In this document: piece after piece, positions 1 to 9,723 of the stretch
Layout: every line of letters starts with the position of its first letter
Position numbering within the stretch: the first letter of the stretch is position 1
Assembly: GCF_032121415.1 (NCBI RefSeq)
Contig: NZ_CP135078.1
Location: 62,001-126,000, forward strand
Direction: 5' to 3'
Source of the DNA: Streptomyces parvus
Lineage (GTDB): Bacteria; Actinomycetota; Actinomycetes; Streptomycetales; Streptomycetaceae
Length of the DNA stretch: 64,000 nt
Notes under the pieces: model-generated
Told to the model about the DNA's origin: nothing
Database searches by the model: none
Seen by the model: only the letters and a program-made list of their open reading frames with translations
Made by a program: the position numbers and the translations under genes

Positions 1-1960
1 GGTAGATCGCGGCATAGCCCATGGTCGTGTCCAGAGCGGCGTGGCCGCAGATCTTCGCGGCGATGTGCGGGGGCAGTCCGGAGCGGATGGCGTCGGTCAC
101 GAAGATCCTTCTGAAGTCGTGGGGGCGCCATTCGAGTGGATCGCCGGCCACAGTGATCTGAGCGGACTGCGAGGTCGCGACCAGGCACTCGCGGATGTAG
201 CTGCGAGTCAGCGGCCGGTCCTCGGTGCCGTACCGGCGTTGGAACAGAAACGGCATGGGCGGGCTCCAGGTCTGCTCGAACACGTCGTATGCCGACACCA
301 AAGGAAGGGCGGCGCTCCCGGCCCGAACCCGGAAGATGACCGCGGTCAGTACCTCAGCCAGCTCCGGGGAGACCAGCAGCAGGCGCTCCGCATCGGTCTT
401 GGACGGGGCGACCTGCAGCATCGGCACCACCTCGCCGGTGGTGGGCAGTGTGTAGGCGATGAAGCTGTGGTGGGTGAGCTCCAGCATCTCCTCGATCCGG
501 ATACCGGTGTGCCGCAACACCTCCACCGTCGCCCAGGACCAGAAAGCCGCCTCCTCCTCGTGCGTCAGGTTCCGCCGCCTGTCGGTGGCCACCGCGGTGG
601 CATAGACGCGGCCGGCCTGCCCGGACCGGGAGCGCTCGAACTCCTCCCCGGCAATGAGGAACCGTCCACCGGCCGACGTCGCGCGAGCCGCGGTGATGCG
701 AGCCTCGGCGTCCTTGCGCTGCCGGTCGACGGCGCGAAGCAGGGCAGGCAGCAACGGCAGCTGGGTCCTGGTCCGCTGGTCCATCCGGGACTTCACCCGG
801 GACCTGGACTTCTTCGTCGCGCACTCGCTCGCCTTGATCGGACACGGCGCCACCCAGGGCGCCCACCGCGCCGGATCGTCGGCTGCCCAGCGGGCGATGT
901 CCTGGTAGAACGCCCGGACGAACACCAGCTCGCTGCGGAAGTTCACCCGCGGCCGCACCGGGTGGCCCTCGGCGTCACGAATGTGTGCCAGACGTTCCTT
1001 CCACGCCTGCGCGACCTCCGGCGCCAGTCGCAGCGAGTCGATGCCCGGATGGTGGATCTCCAGGTCGCGCCAGAACAACCGACACAGGTTGCGGGCGATG
1101 GAACGCAGCGAGACGTGGTCGAGCTCGGGAGCCCGCTCGGTGAAGTACTCGACCAGCAGATCGCGGACTGCCCGGCAATCGATGCCGTACCCGTCGACGA
1201 TCTGCTCGACGCTGCGACGGCCCTCGATCCGAAGCACTCGCAGCCGCGGTGGTGCGCTGGCCGGGAGCACGCCGGTCTCCTTGAGTAGGGCGTAAAACAG
1301 CGGCCGGCCCGCGCTGCCGCGGAAGTGGTGTTCCTCCAGCGCGGCTGTCAGCTCGATGCAGTCGCCGACGGTGATGTCGCTGCCCCGGCCGCCCTTGCGG
1401 ATCACGATCCAGGTGAGCTTGTTCAGGGCGTCGGACCTGGCCGAGGCTGTCGCGTGCTGAGCCAGTTGGTCGAGCCGCTGGAAGGCGTCGGGGTCGCTGG
1501 CGGCCCGGGTTTCGGTGAGCATCACCGTCAGGCGTTGCCGCAGCAACCACACGTAGCTGGGGCGGATCGCCTGCCCTGCGACCAGGAGAGCCAGTCCCGT
1601 GGCCAGTTCATCGCGCTGGTGGCGCTTGGTTGCACCGCGTCCCTTCAGGGGCAAAGCGGTCCACTCGAAGCCGGCGGCGTCCGCTCCGCTGGCCATCCAG
1701 CGGTCCTGCCAGGTCTCTCCGCGCTGACCTTCGAGCCAGTCCAGCGCCTTGCTCAGGCCCCGCCGCCGCGTCTTGTCGCGGGTGAGGCTGGCACTGGGGT
1801 CGGTGAACAATCCCAGCAGCCGTTCGACCAGGCTCTCCCGGCTCTGACGGGTCTGCCACCAGCTCGCTTCGCACACCCGCGGTTCCCACTCCAGCGGCTT
1901 GTCCTCCTCCGGCGACTCGACGGGCGTGGCGACAACGGCGGCCTGCGCGATCGGATTCAC
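1..1960 (-). CDS. Long tyrosine recombinase (site-specific integrase), partial at window edge
   Basis: The minus strand reads open from a GTG at 1960 to base 1, about 653 residues, and leaves the window. The GTG overlaps the TGA of the short recombinase upstream (GTGA), so the two are translationally coupled. Near the C-terminus are the tyrosine-recombinase box HDFRR (about 84-98), the GHAALDTTMGYAAIY segment with the nucleophile tyrosine (about 4-45) and, further up, the first catalytic arginine region (HTGIRIEEMLELT). The protein is much longer than phage integrases and resembles the large second recombinase of Tn554-like or paired elements. It is paralogous to the long recombinase at 3322-5574. 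The family assignment is firm; the target site is unknown. Confidence 0.85.
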   Translation of the reverse strand, partial: MNPIAQAAVVATPVESPEEDKPLEWEPRVCEASWWQTRQSRESLVERLLGLFTDPSASLTRDKTRRRGLSKALDWLEGQRGETWQDRWMASGADAAGFEWTALPLKGRGATKRHQRDELATGLALLVAGQAIRPSYVWLLRQRLTVMLTETRAASDPDAFQRLDQLAQHATASARSDALNKLTWIVIRKGGRGSDITVGDCIELTAALEEHHFRGSAGRPLFYALLKETGVLPASAPPRLRVLRIEGRRSVEQIVDGYGIDCRAVRDLLVEYFTERAPELDHVSLRSIARNLCRLFWRDLEIHHPGIDSLRLAPEVAQAWKERLAHIRDAEGHPVRPRVNFRSELVFVRAFYQDIARWAADDPARWAPWVAPCPIKASECATKKSRSRVKSRMDQRTRTQLPLLPALLRAVDRQRKDAEARITAARATSAGGRFLIAGEEFERSRSGQAGRVYATAVATDRRRNLTHEEEAAFWSWATVEVLRHTGIRIEEMLELTHHSFIAYTLPTTGEVVPMLQVAPSKTDAERLLLVSPELAEVLTAVIFRVRAGSAALPLVSAYDVFEQTWSPPMPFLFQRRYGTEDRPLTRSYIRECLVATSQSAQITVAGDPLEWRPHDFRRIFVTDAIRSGLPPHIAAKICGHAALDTTMGYAAIY

Positions 1961-3211
1961 CGGCGATCCCCGTTGGCGGTCGACGTGCCGAACAATGCCG
2001 CCAGCACCTCGGGGCGGTAGCCGGGCGCCGGCGGGGCCGGCGGTTTGGCCAGCTCGGTGCGCTGCCGTTCATGGTGGGCCAGGACCTGGGCGACGACCTC
2101 GTCGGGAGTGGGAGCGATATAGATCTCCGTGGTGGTGATGTGGGCGTGACCAAGGACCCACTGCACGTCGGCGAGGGTCAGATTCGGATCACGGACCATC
2201 CTCTTGGCCGCGCTGTGCCTCAGGTCGTGCAGGGTCCAGTTCGCGCCGAGCAACTGGTTGGCGCGGGTGAAGACCATCCGGGCCGCGTCGTACTCCAGCG
2301 GGCGAAAAGGCCGGCGAAGTGTCCGCCACAACGGCTCCGACAGGCCCTTGGGGACCGTGCTGCGGAGTTCCTCCTGGTAAAGCCGCAACCACACGAACGC
2401 GTCCGCGGAGGCCGGAAGGTGCTGGAGGGTCTGGCTGCCCTTGCGGACCACGCCGATCGTCTGGTCCTCGGGCGCGACCAGCCCTGCTCGACGCCGAGCA
2501 GCTCAGAGGCGCGGGCGCCGGTGGAGATGTAGAACGCGATCAAGGCCCTGTCCCGGTTGCACTTCAACGCGGCGAACAGGTCGTTGAACGCCTGGTCAGG
2601 AATGGTCCGCGGAGTCGGCTTGGGTTCCTTGGGCTGATAGGTGCCCCGGCGGGCGGGCGACGGAAGGGCTGCATCGGGTTGTGATGCGCATTCGGACTGC
2701 TTTCCTCGGCGGCACCGCCCTGGGGGAACGGGTTGATCAGCGGTCGGCCGTGGGTCTCGCGGTGGTATTCGTAGAACGAGCGGATCACCGCGCGAGCGTG
2801 CCGCCTGGTCCGAGCGGCATAGTTCTCGCCGGGCGCGGCCTTCCCCGTGACCGGGTTTACCGAGCCCGGTGAGGGCGCGTCGGGACGGCGCTGGCGCGGT
2901 GGCTTCTTCGTGGTCTTCAGCCACAGTGCGAAGTCGCGGGCCTCGACCCGGCTCGCGAGATGCCAGGGCACCTCCACCGCGTGTAAGAACCGGACCCACG
3001 CCAACAGCTCGTAGGCGTAGGACCGCAGCGACGCTGGACTCGCGTCGTCAGCAAGCATGTGGTGCAGAAACTCACTGACGGCCGCCCCCTCGGAGCCGTC
3101 GGCGTCCATCAGCCGGAACGGTCGTAGCGGGTCACCGCTCTTCTCGACGCGGCCGACCCGCGCCACTTTCAGTGCCGCCACATCCCGGACCGTCGTGCTG
3201 TGCTCTGACAT
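1957..3211 (-). pseudogene. Short tyrosine recombinase, two frameshifts
   Basis: Starts at ATG 3211 (MSEHSTTV). The N-terminal core-binding part is intact to about 2680. The frame then shifts near 2660 (into RRGTYQPKEPKP) and again near 2490, just after ASELLGV, before the catalytic end in a third frame: HDLRHSAAKRM, then GHAHITTTEIYI with the tyrosine, stop at 1957. Spliced together, the product aligns along its length with the intact short recombinase at 5561-6796, sharing for example GANWTLHDLRH and AKRM. Each shift is one base, so either this copy is dead or the sequence has indel errors. It sits directly upstream of, and coupled to, the long recombinase at 1-1960. Confidence 0.8.
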
Positions 3212-3321
3212 CCGTACCTCCACGGGTCGACCGACTCGACGACACGCGATAAGACCAGATCCGCCCGGACACACGCAGTCACCACGGAGCTCCAGAAGCA
3301 GCTACAACGTCCTTACGGTCA

Positions 3322-5574
3322 CTATGCGTCGGCTTCAGCACGAGCCCAGGAAACGTCCAACTTAGTTCGGTCAACGGGACGTGCTCGTGGGCGCAGGGAG
3401 TTCCGTAGGGACGGCCGCAGGAACCGAGTTCGATGCGGCGCTTGTCGAAGTGCTCCTGGAAATCGGTCCACTCCTCCGGGGTGGGGTTCCGATACTCCTC
3501 CTTCGGTCGTTCGGCCCGGCGCCGGGCGAGGAATTGGTGGTAGTTGCCTGATCACGTCCTCGTCGAAGACCGCGACGTAGCCACGGGTGGTTCGGATATC
3601 GAGGTGGCCGAGCAGAGCGGCGCCGATGTGGATAGGCAGGCCGTTGTTGACCAGCTCGGTGGCGAAGAGCCTGCGGAAGTCGTGGGGCGCGAACCTGGTG
3701 TCCTTGAACTGCGGGTGTGTCAGTGCGAGGTCGTCGCAGGCTCTGCCGATCATGCGCCAGACGGTGATGTTGGCCATGCCGCGCTGGGTGCCGCCGTGGA
3801 AGTTCTGGAACAGGTAGGGCAGTGGTTCGCTCCAGGTCCTCTCGTGGCTGTCGTAGCGGACGCAGACCGGGACGGTGCCGTGCTCGTTGCGGTGGCGCCG
3901 GATGACCTGGGCGATGACGTGGAAGAGCTCGGCGGACATGGGGATGATCCGTTCGCGGTCGCTCTTGGAGGGAGTGACGACGAGCAGAGCCACGACCTCG
4001 CCGTTGGGCCGCTGGTACTGCCGGACGCTGAGATGCGTCAGCTCGATCAGTTCCTCGGCCCGCAGGCCCGCCAGCCGAAGCGTTTCGACGATGGCCCACT
4101 GCCAGAAGGCATAGCCCTCGTCCCTGGAGAGGTGTACCAGTTCACCGGTGGCGCGGTTGACCGCTCGGACCGGCGGGCGGTTGTGCCGCTGGTCCTTGGT
4201 GGAAACGCGGAGCCAGGCGGTGCCCTCGGCGGTGAACTCCTCGCCGATCTCGACCTTCAGGGCGGCGTCCAGCAGGGTGCGCAGGCGGTGCCATCTGTCG
4301 TTGACGTACTGGGAAAGGATCGGAAGGAGGGGTTGGCGGTCGCGGGTGCGGTTGGCCATGCGCTCTTGCAGCCGACGGCGGCGGACCTGGAACCATCGCA
4401 GGTCAGCGTCGCGGATCGGGCAGGGAGCGACCCACTTTGCCCAGCGTTCCGGCTCGGCGGCGGCCCAGCTTTGCAGGTCGAGGTAGAGCGCGCGGACGGC
4501 CATCAGCGGCCCGTCGACGTCAAGCCGTGGCTTGCCGTCGGGCAGGACCATCAGCCATTCCTTCCACTGTGTGAACGTCTCCTCCGACAGTTTCAGGTCC
4601 TTCTGGCCGGGGTTGATCTTCTCGATCTGCCTCCAGAAGGTTCTGACCAGGAGGTTCGTCAGCTGCCGCAGAGTCGAGTAGTCCAGGTTCGCCGAGCGGC
4701 GGCGGATGTACTCGACCAGCAGGTCGCGCATCTCACCGTTGTGGAGCTGGTGACGGTCGACGGCTTCCTCGACGGAGATCTGCCCGCGGGTAACGGCACC
4801 GCGCAGGCTACGGGGGGCGGACGCCGGGAAGTGGCCCATCTCGTGGAGGATCGGCCAGGCCAGGGTGCCGGCGAAGCTGGTCTTCTCTCCGGCCAGCTCG
4901 TGTCTGCGGGACTCGACTGCGTAGTGCAGCAGTGCCTCAGGGGTCAGGTCCTTCAGGTCGATACCGAAGACGGTCAGCGCGCAGCAGACGTCGAACTTTG
5001 TGCGGGTGCGGCGGGCCTGGCTCATGGGCAGCAGGTCGGCCCGCCGGCAGAACTCCTCCAGCAAGGGGTCCTGGGCGACACCGCGGAACCAGGGCGAGTA
5101 GTGGAAGAACCGGTTGCAGCGGAAGCCCAGCAAGGTGGGACGCACCAGCCGCAGGGCGAACGCCTGGCCTGTCGCGCAGTTCAGCTTCGTCCGCAGGGGC
5201 CGGTTGTCACCGGCGGCGTCCCCGACCGGCCGTCCCCCGTCGTGGCCGGAGGCTTCCCACCGCTCCTGCCACGTGTCTCCGGGAAAGGTGGAGAGGTGTC
5301 CGAGGAGGGCCCGCATGGAACCTCGTTGCTTCCGCTTCAGGGCCTCGGACTGGGAGAAGTGATCGGCCGTCACGCTGACGATGTCCTCCGCTGGCGCCGT
5401 GCTGAGGTCACCCAGCGAGCGCGGCGGCCGGGACGGCGGCGGAGGCGGAGCCGGGAGGATCGCGGTCGGCGCGTAGACGCCGCTCCGGGCGGGCTCCTCG
5501 GCCTCGTGGCGGCGGACCCGGTTGGTCGTCGGGCCCTTGATCCGCATGCTGTTTCCGACCTTACTGCCCGGCAC
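3322..5574 (-). CDS. Long tyrosine recombinase, 750 aa, C-terminus altered by frameshift
   Basis: A long recombinase of the same class as 1-1960. Catalytic features: ETLRLAGLRAEELIELT (first Arg), HDFRRLFATEL, and GHLDIRTTRGYVAVF with the nucleophile Tyr. After VIRQ the reading frame looks shifted. From about 3545 another frame encodes a typical tail of this family (NYHQFLARRRAERPKEEY and later CGRPYGTPCAHEH, a Cys/His cluster) that breaks off near 3365. So the real protein has probably lost its correct end through a one-base change plus truncation. GTG 5574 overlaps the stop of the upstream short recombinase; an ATG at 5547 is an alternative start. Catalysis may survive because both active-site boxes precede the shift. 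Confidence 0.85.
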   Translation of the reverse strand: MPGSKVGNSMRIKGPTTNRVRRHEAEEPARSGVYAPTAILPAPPPPPSRPPRSLGDLSTAPAEDIVSVTADHFSQSEALKRKQRGSMRALLGHLSTFPGDTWQERWEASGHDGGRPVGDAAGDNRPLRTKLNCATGQAFALRLVRPTLLGFRCNRFFHYSPWFRGVAQDPLLEEFCRRADLLPMSQARRTRTKFDVCCALTVFGIDLKDLTPEALLHYAVESRRHELAGEKTSFAGTLAWPILHEMGHFPASAPRSLRGAVTRGQISVEEAVDRHQLHNGEMRDLLVEYIRRRSANLDYSTLRQLTNLLVRTFWRQIEKINPGQKDLKLSEETFTQWKEWLMVLPDGKPRLDVDGPLMAVRALYLDLQSWAAAEPERWAKWVAPCPIRDADLRWFQVRRRRLQERMANRTRDRQPLLPILSQYVNDRWHRLRTLLDAALKVEIGEEFTAEGTAWLRVSTKDQRHNRPPVRAVNRATGELVHLSRDEGYAFWQWAIVETLRLAGLRAEELIELTHLSVRQYQRPNGEVVALLVVTPSKSDRERIIPMSAELFHVIAQVIRRHRNEHGTVPVCVRYDSHERTWSEPLPYLFQNFHGGTQRGMANITVWRMIGRACDDLALTHPQFKDTRFAPHDFRRLFATELVNNGLPIHIGAALLGHLDIRTTRGYVAVFDEDVIRQLPPIPRPAPGRTTEGGVSEPHPGGVDRFPGALRQAPHRTRFLRPSLRNSLRPRARPVDRTKLDVSWARAEADA

Positions 5575-6796
5575 CGAACACCGCCTCGATGTCGTCCGCG
5601 GCGTACTGGGTCGGCCACGACACCGGCTTAACCGGCCGGGCGTAGTAGGCCCCGAGCTTGTCCAGCAGGTCGTCCAGGCCGACGGCCGTGTAGAGCTCGG
5701 TGGTGCTGATATGAGCGTGGCGCAAGATCGTCTGTACTTCGTGCAGCTTCAGCTCCGGGTCCCGGGCCATCCGCTTCGCGGCCGTATGCCGCAGATCGTG
5801 CAGGGTCCAGTTCGCCCCAAGGACCTCGCAGGCCCGCTGGAAGACGCGGCGGGCCGCCCAGTAGGTCAGCGGGCGGGACTCGCCCCGGCGGGTCCGCCAG
5901 ACGGGCATCCCCTCGGGCGGCAGTCCATCCTCCTCCAGATAGGCGGCCAGGTAGGCCAGTCCTTCCGGGGAGGTCGGGACCGGTTGCCGGGCCCGGGTGC
6001 CCTTGGAGATCACCCAGAGCTGGCCCTTGGTCCACTCGATGTCTCCGAGACCGATCCCCAGCAGCTCGGACGCCCGGGAGGCGGAGGCCAGGTAGTTCGA
6101 CAACAGGGCCTTGTCCCGGGCGCACTTCATCTGCGCGAACAGCTCGTCCCACTGGTCGTCGGGGATGGACCGCGGATGTCGGATCGGCGCCTTCGGCCTC
6201 AGTCGGGCCCGCCGGTGCTGCCGGCGGACCTCCAGCGGCGAGCGGTGGGCCAGCGCGGCCCGGCGGGCCGCGCTCTCCGGGACCGGGTTCACCACCGGAC
6301 CGCGGCCGAAGGGATGGTGGAAGGCGTAGAAGCCGTGGACGACCGTCAGATTGTGGGCGATCGTCGCCGGCGCATATCCGGGCCGCAGGGTGGGCTTGCC
6401 CGTCTTCGGGTTCACGGACCCGGCCGGGTAGCTGCCGGGGCGCCTCCGTTCGCGCTGGGGGTTGCGGGCGTGCCGAAGCCAGCCCACCAGGGCCGCGGTC
6501 TCCGCCTCGGTGACCTGCTCCCATCCCACGTCCAGGGCCCACAGCACCCGATGCCAGCGCAACAGGTCATAGCCGTAGCTCCGGCAGGTCGCCGTACTGG
6601 CGTCGCCGAGCATCCGGTCCCGCAGGTAGACGCTGACCGGCTCGATCTCACGGCCGGCGGCATCCGCCACCAGCCACGGCAGCGACGGCGTCGTACCCGC
6701 GACCACAGCCCCGACCCGCGGCAGCCGTACCCGCCCGTCAATCAGTTCTCGATGAAGCGAAGGATTCTCATGCACGCTCACATGATCAGAACTCAT
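5561..6796 (-). CDS. Short tyrosine recombinase (integrase), intact
   Basis: Starts at ATG 6796 (MSSDHVSVHENPS); about 411 aa. An N-terminal SAM-like core-binding domain is followed by the catalytic domain with ASRASELLGI (first Arg), HDLRHTAAKRM, and RHAHISTTELYTAV carrying the Tyr. It overlaps the start of the long recombinase at 3322-5574, so the pair is one transcription and translation unit. It is the only undamaged short recombinase of the two tandem modules in this region. Nothing between the modules identifies a cargo, so this looks like a recombination cassette placed beside a relic of itself. Confidence 0.9.
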   Translation of the reverse strand: MSSDHVSVHENPSLHRELIDGRVRLPRVGAVVAGTTPSLPWLVADAAGREIEPVSVYLRDRMLGDASTATCRSYGYDLLRWHRVLWALDVGWEQVTEAETAALVGWLRHARNPQRERRRPGSYPAGSVNPKTGKPTLRPGYAPATIAHNLTVVHGFYAFHHPFGRGPVVNPVPESAARRAALAHRSPLEVRRQHRRARLRPKAPIRHPRSIPDDQWDELFAQMKCARDKALLSNYLASASRASELLGIGLGDIEWTKGQLWVISKGTRARQPVPTSPEGLAYLAAYLEEDGLPPEGMPVWRTRRGESRPLTYWAARRVFQRACEVLGANWTLHDLRHTAAKRMARDPELKLHEVQTILRHAHISTTELYTAVGLDDLLDKLGAYYARPVKPVSWPTQYAADDIEAVFGAGQ

Positions 6797-7092
6797 GGCC
6801 CCCGGACCCAACAGATCCCCGAGTTGGTGCAGTTAACAGACCCTGCGCTCCACCGCGCCATCGGGATCGGCGCGGCCGCCGTCACCACCTGGCTCACCAC
6901 CCGCCCCGGAGCCCGCTGAAATGGCGAACGAGAAGGTGGCTTCGTTCACGTTCAGCAGCAGCGTTTGTTCACGGGTTGCGGCAGCAGTTGATGCTCGGCG
7001 GGCTCGTAGATGTTCACGAGAAATGACGGCGCTGTCGCTCCGTGTCGGCAAATTGCCGTGCGGAGGTCCCGGCCAGGTCTCACACTGCGGGC
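6797..7092. other. Intergenic segment at outer edge of the recombinase cluster
   Basis: No complete gene seen. The plus strand at about 6826-6919 could encode a short C-terminal tail (LTDPALHRAIGIGAAAVTTW) ending in TGA at 6917-6919, perhaps the leftover end of a gene cut by arrival of the recombinase modules. This is an inference from one short open stretch. Confidence 0.3.
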
Positions 7093-7989
7093 ATGGATGA
7101 AGCCAGCGCTCCCGCGTCCGTCGTATCCTCGGAGCAGTCGAGCGAGTTACTGGGGTATCCCCCCGACGCTCGGTTGCTGATCGTCAACTGCGATGACTTC
7201 GGGATGTATCCAGCGATCAACGCCGCAGTGATCGAGTCGATCGAAGAGGGCATCGCCGGCTCGTGCAGCCTGATGGTCCCGTGTCCTGGGGCGCCGCAGG
7301 CCATGAGACTGCTCGGCAGGAAGCCGCAGATCCCGTTCGGTATCCACCTGACCCTGGTGTGCGAGATGCCCGGCATCCGGTGGGGTCCGCTGATCGCCAG
7401 AGAACGGGTTCCCTCACTGCTGGACCCCGCGGGGAAGCTGTTCTCTCCGACCCCTGGCGGCCGGGCGGCCTTGCTCGCCCAGGCTCGGCTCGATGAGATC
7501 GAACTCGAGTTCCGCGCCCAGATCGATGCCGTCGCCGGCACTGGGCTCACGCCGACGCATCTGGACTTTCATTGCCTGGCTGATGGGGGCCGCGACGACA
7601 TCCTCGACCTGACCGTAGCTCTGGCAGCGGAGTACGGCCTCGCGGTCAGGGTCTGGCTCGAACCCGGGCGCCAAGCGATGCGGGAACGTGGCCTGCCGGT
7701 CACCGACAACGACTTCCTGGACAGTTTCTCCCTTGACATCGAGGGCAAGGCGGCCCGATACGCTCAGATGCTGCGTGACCTGCCTGCCGGGCTCAATGAA
7801 TGGGCGGTCCATCCCAGTCTGGGCGACAAGGAGTCGCAGGCCGTCGACGACGGCTGGCTCGTGCGGCGGACGGACTACGACTTCCTGACATCGCCGCAGG
7901 CCCGTGAGGTTCTCCAGCAGGAAGACATAGCCGTGATCGACTACCGAACGATTCAGCGAGTCTGGTCCCAGAGCGTCCGCCCTCGATGA
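7093..7989 (+). CDS. ChbG/YdjC-family carbohydrate deacetylase
   Basis: About 298 aa from ATG 7093 (MDEASAPASV); a GTG at 7042 is a possible but less natural start. The N-terminal LLIVNCDDFGMYPAINAAV carries the metal-binding Asp of the family. GIHLTLV and THLDFHCL supply the conserved histidines. YdjC/ChbG proteins deacetylate N-acetylated sugars such as diacetylchitobiose in the cytoplasm. No sugar transporter or glycosidase is nearby, so the substrate is unknown. The stop codon abuts a repeat block that recurs after the MerR gene. Confidence 0.85.
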   Translation: MDEASAPASVVSSEQSSELLGYPPDARLLIVNCDDFGMYPAINAAVIESIEEGIAGSCSLMVPCPGAPQAMRLLGRKPQIPFGIHLTLVCEMPGIRWGPLIARERVPSLLDPAGKLFSPTPGGRAALLAQARLDEIELEFRAQIDAVAGTGLTPTHLDFHCLADGGRDDILDLTVALAAEYGLAVRVWLEPGRQAMRERGLPVTDNDFLDSFSLDIEGKAARYAQMLRDLPAGLNEWAVHPSLGDKESQAVDDGWLVRRTDYDFLTSPQAREVLQQEDIAVIDYRTIQRVWSQSVRPR

Positions 7990-8040
7990 GTGCCTGTGTT
8001 CAAAGTCCCGATGGGAGTTCCCCAGCTCAGGATTCGAACA
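7987..8040 (+). repeat. Direct repeat block, copy 1
   Basis: Starts in the stop codon of the ChbG gene with TGAGTGCCTG and ends with CCCAGCTCAGGATTCGAACA (8021-8040). The same two ends recur at 9724-9778 after the MerR gene. The middle differs, and only copy 2 folds into a hairpin. Confidence 0.8.
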
Positions 8041-8127
8041 GGCTGGTCTACGAGACGTTCACCGAGGTGCCCGCCGCCCGGGGCTGGAGCGGTTCTTCGT
8101 CCTTGGCGTTCGCCGACCAGACCCAAG

Positions 8128-9234
8128 TCAGTCGTGGGTGTGCATGGTGCGGTAGTCGGTGTAGCCGGTGGGCCCGCCGGTGTACATCGCGTACTTGGCG
8201 CGGACGGTGTTGATCGGGGCTCCGGTGCGGATGCGCTGGACGAGGTCGGGGTTGGCGAGGAACGGGCGGCCCAGTGCGATGAGGTCGGCGCCTGCGACCA
8301 GGAGGCGTTCGGCTGCTTCGCGTCCGCCGTCTGCGGGGATCTGGTCGGCGGGCAGGACCGGGTTGGCGATCAGAGTGCCGGTCCAGAGTTCACGCAGCCG
8401 GGCGAAGAGCGGCTGCGCGGGATCGGCGAAGGCGACGTGCAGGTAGGCCAGCCCCTTGCCCGCGTTGGCCTTCAGTAGGGCGGGGTAGAGGTCGTCGGCG
8501 TCGGTGTCGGTGATGCCGTTGACGGTGTTCCCGGGGGAGATGCGCAGGCCGGTGCGATCCGCGCCGATCGCGTCGGCAACGGCGTCGACGACTTCGGTGG
8601 TGAAGCGGATGCGGTTGTCGATGCTGCCACCGTAGGCGTCGGTGCGCTGGTTGGTGTTGGGCGCGAGGAACTGGTGGAGCAGGTAGCCGTTGGCGCTGTG
8701 GACCTCGACCCCGGCGAAGCCCGCGTCGACGGCGCGGCGGGCTGCGGCGGCGAAGTCGGCGATGGTCTGCCGGATGTCGTCGGACGTCATTTCGCGCGGG
8801 GTGACCGCTTCCTGGAAGCCGGAAGGGGTGTAGATGGGGTCGGGCAGCGCGATCGGCGAGGGCGCGATCGGGGTGAGGCCGCTGTTGTCGGGGTGGCCGA
8901 CGCGTCCGCCGTGCTGGATCTGCAGGAACATCGGACCGCCGCCAGCGGCCTGGACGGCCTTGGTGACCTGACGCCATCCGGCGGTGTGGGCTTCGGTGTG
9001 CAGCGCGGTGATATTCGGATAGGTCTGGCCGACCGTGTTCGGGGTGGACGCTTCCGCGATGATCGCCCCGGCCGAGGCGCGCTGACTGTAGTACTCGGCC
9101 ATCAGCGGGGTGGGTGTGCCGTCGCTCTCGGCGCGGTTGCGGGTCATGGGGGCGATGACCAGGCGGTTCGCCAGCTCGTGGCGGCCGAGGAGGGCAGGGG
9201 CCAGGAGGGGGGAGGTCGTCGTTTCGTGCGTCAT
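8128..9234 (-). CDS. Old yellow enzyme family alkene reductase / NADH:flavin oxidoreductase
   Basis: 368 aa, full length for FMN-dependent ene-reductases. Visible motifs: LVIAPMTRNRAE near the start (flavin binding), QIQHGGRVGH, VHSANGYLLHQFL with the substrate-anchoring His and Asn, NQRTDAYGGSIDNR, and GRPFLANPDLV near the end. The family reduces activated C=C bonds of enals, enones or nitro compounds using NAD(P)H and is often induced by electrophiles. It is divergent from the MerR regulator at 9296, which is the probable controller. No frameshift seen. Confidence 0.93.
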   Translation of the reverse strand: MTHETTTSPLLAPALLGRHELANRLVIAPMTRNRAESDGTPTPLMAEYYSQRASAGAIIAEASTPNTVGQTYPNITALHTEAHTAGWRQVTKAVQAAGGGPMFLQIQHGGRVGHPDNSGLTPIAPSPIALPDPIYTPSGFQEAVTPREMTSDDIRQTIADFAAAARRAVDAGFAGVEVHSANGYLLHQFLAPNTNQRTDAYGGSIDNRIRFTTEVVDAVADAIGADRTGLRISPGNTVNGITDTDADDLYPALLKANAGKGLAYLHVAFADPAQPLFARLRELWTGTLIANPVLPADQIPADGGREAAERLLVAGADLIALGRPFLANPDLVQRIRTGAPINTVRAKYAMYTGGPTGYTDYRTMHTHD

Positions 9235-9295
9235 GTGTTTACCGTAGAAGTTGACACCAATGTGAGAATCAAGCGGAAATGATGTGATCTACGTC
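9235..9295. promoter_or_regulatory. Divergent MerR-type promoter/operator
   Basis: TTGACACCAATGTGAGAATC (9251-9270), continuing AAG, has a TTGA...TCAA dyad. With its TTGACA hexamer and long spacer it resembles operators used by MerR regulators. It lies between the ene-reductase and MerR starts, so it could control both. Confidence 0.5.
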
Positions 9296-9721
9296 ATGCG
9301 AATCGGGCAGCTGGCCCGGCGTACGGGCGTCAGTGAGCGCTCGTTGCGCTACTACGAGCAGGAGGGCCTGCTGTCAGCCCAGCGCACCCCGGGCGGACAC
9401 CGGGAGTACGCCGAGGCGGCGGTGGCCCGGGTGCAGCGAATCCAGGAACTGTACGCCGCCGGCCTGTGCAGCTCGAAGATCTCCAAGCTGCTGCCCTGCA
9501 TGCGCGACAGCGACGGCTGGCCGGCCGAGACGGCCGACGAGTTCCTCGTGAGCGAGCTGACAGTGGAGCGGGCTCGCATCGACCGGATGATCGAGGACCT
9601 GCAGCGCTCCCGCAGCCTGCTGGACACCGTCATCGACAGCGCCGCCGCGCCGCGCCAGGAGAAGCAGCAGGAGACGGGCCCGGCCCCGCAGTCCGGCCTC
9701 CGACCTGCGGCATGGCAATAG
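9296..9721 (+). CDS. MerR-family transcriptional regulator
   Basis: 141 aa from ATG 9296 (MRIGQLARR); GTG 9284 is an alternative. It opens with a winged HTH (IGQLARRTGVSERSLRYYEQEGLL), then RTPGGHREYAEAAVARVQRI, then a coiled-coil dimerisation helix (VERARIDRMIEDLQRSRSLLD). There is no obvious metal-binding cysteine cluster; a single Cys pair (LCSSKISKLLPC) may sense electrophiles, which is speculation. It is divergent from the ene-reductase and probably regulates it. Confidence 0.9.
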   Translation: MRIGQLARRTGVSERSLRYYEQEGLLSAQRTPGGHREYAEAAVARVQRIQELYAAGLCSSKISKLLPCMRDSDGWPAETADEFLVSELTVERARIDRMIEDLQRSRSLLDTVIDSAAAPRQEKQQETGPAPQSGLRPAAWQ

Positions 9722-9723
9722 GC

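Noticed and set aside
3544..5631. 695-codon open frame on the plus strand
   Set aside because: Antisense shadow of the long recombinase at 3322-5574; high GC at third positions makes such mirrors, and the protein has no recognisable motif.
8021..8040. GGATTCGAACA resembling a tRNA T-loop, possible tRNA or att site
   Set aside because: The flanking bases cannot form a T-stem at either copy and no acceptor or anticodon arm is present.
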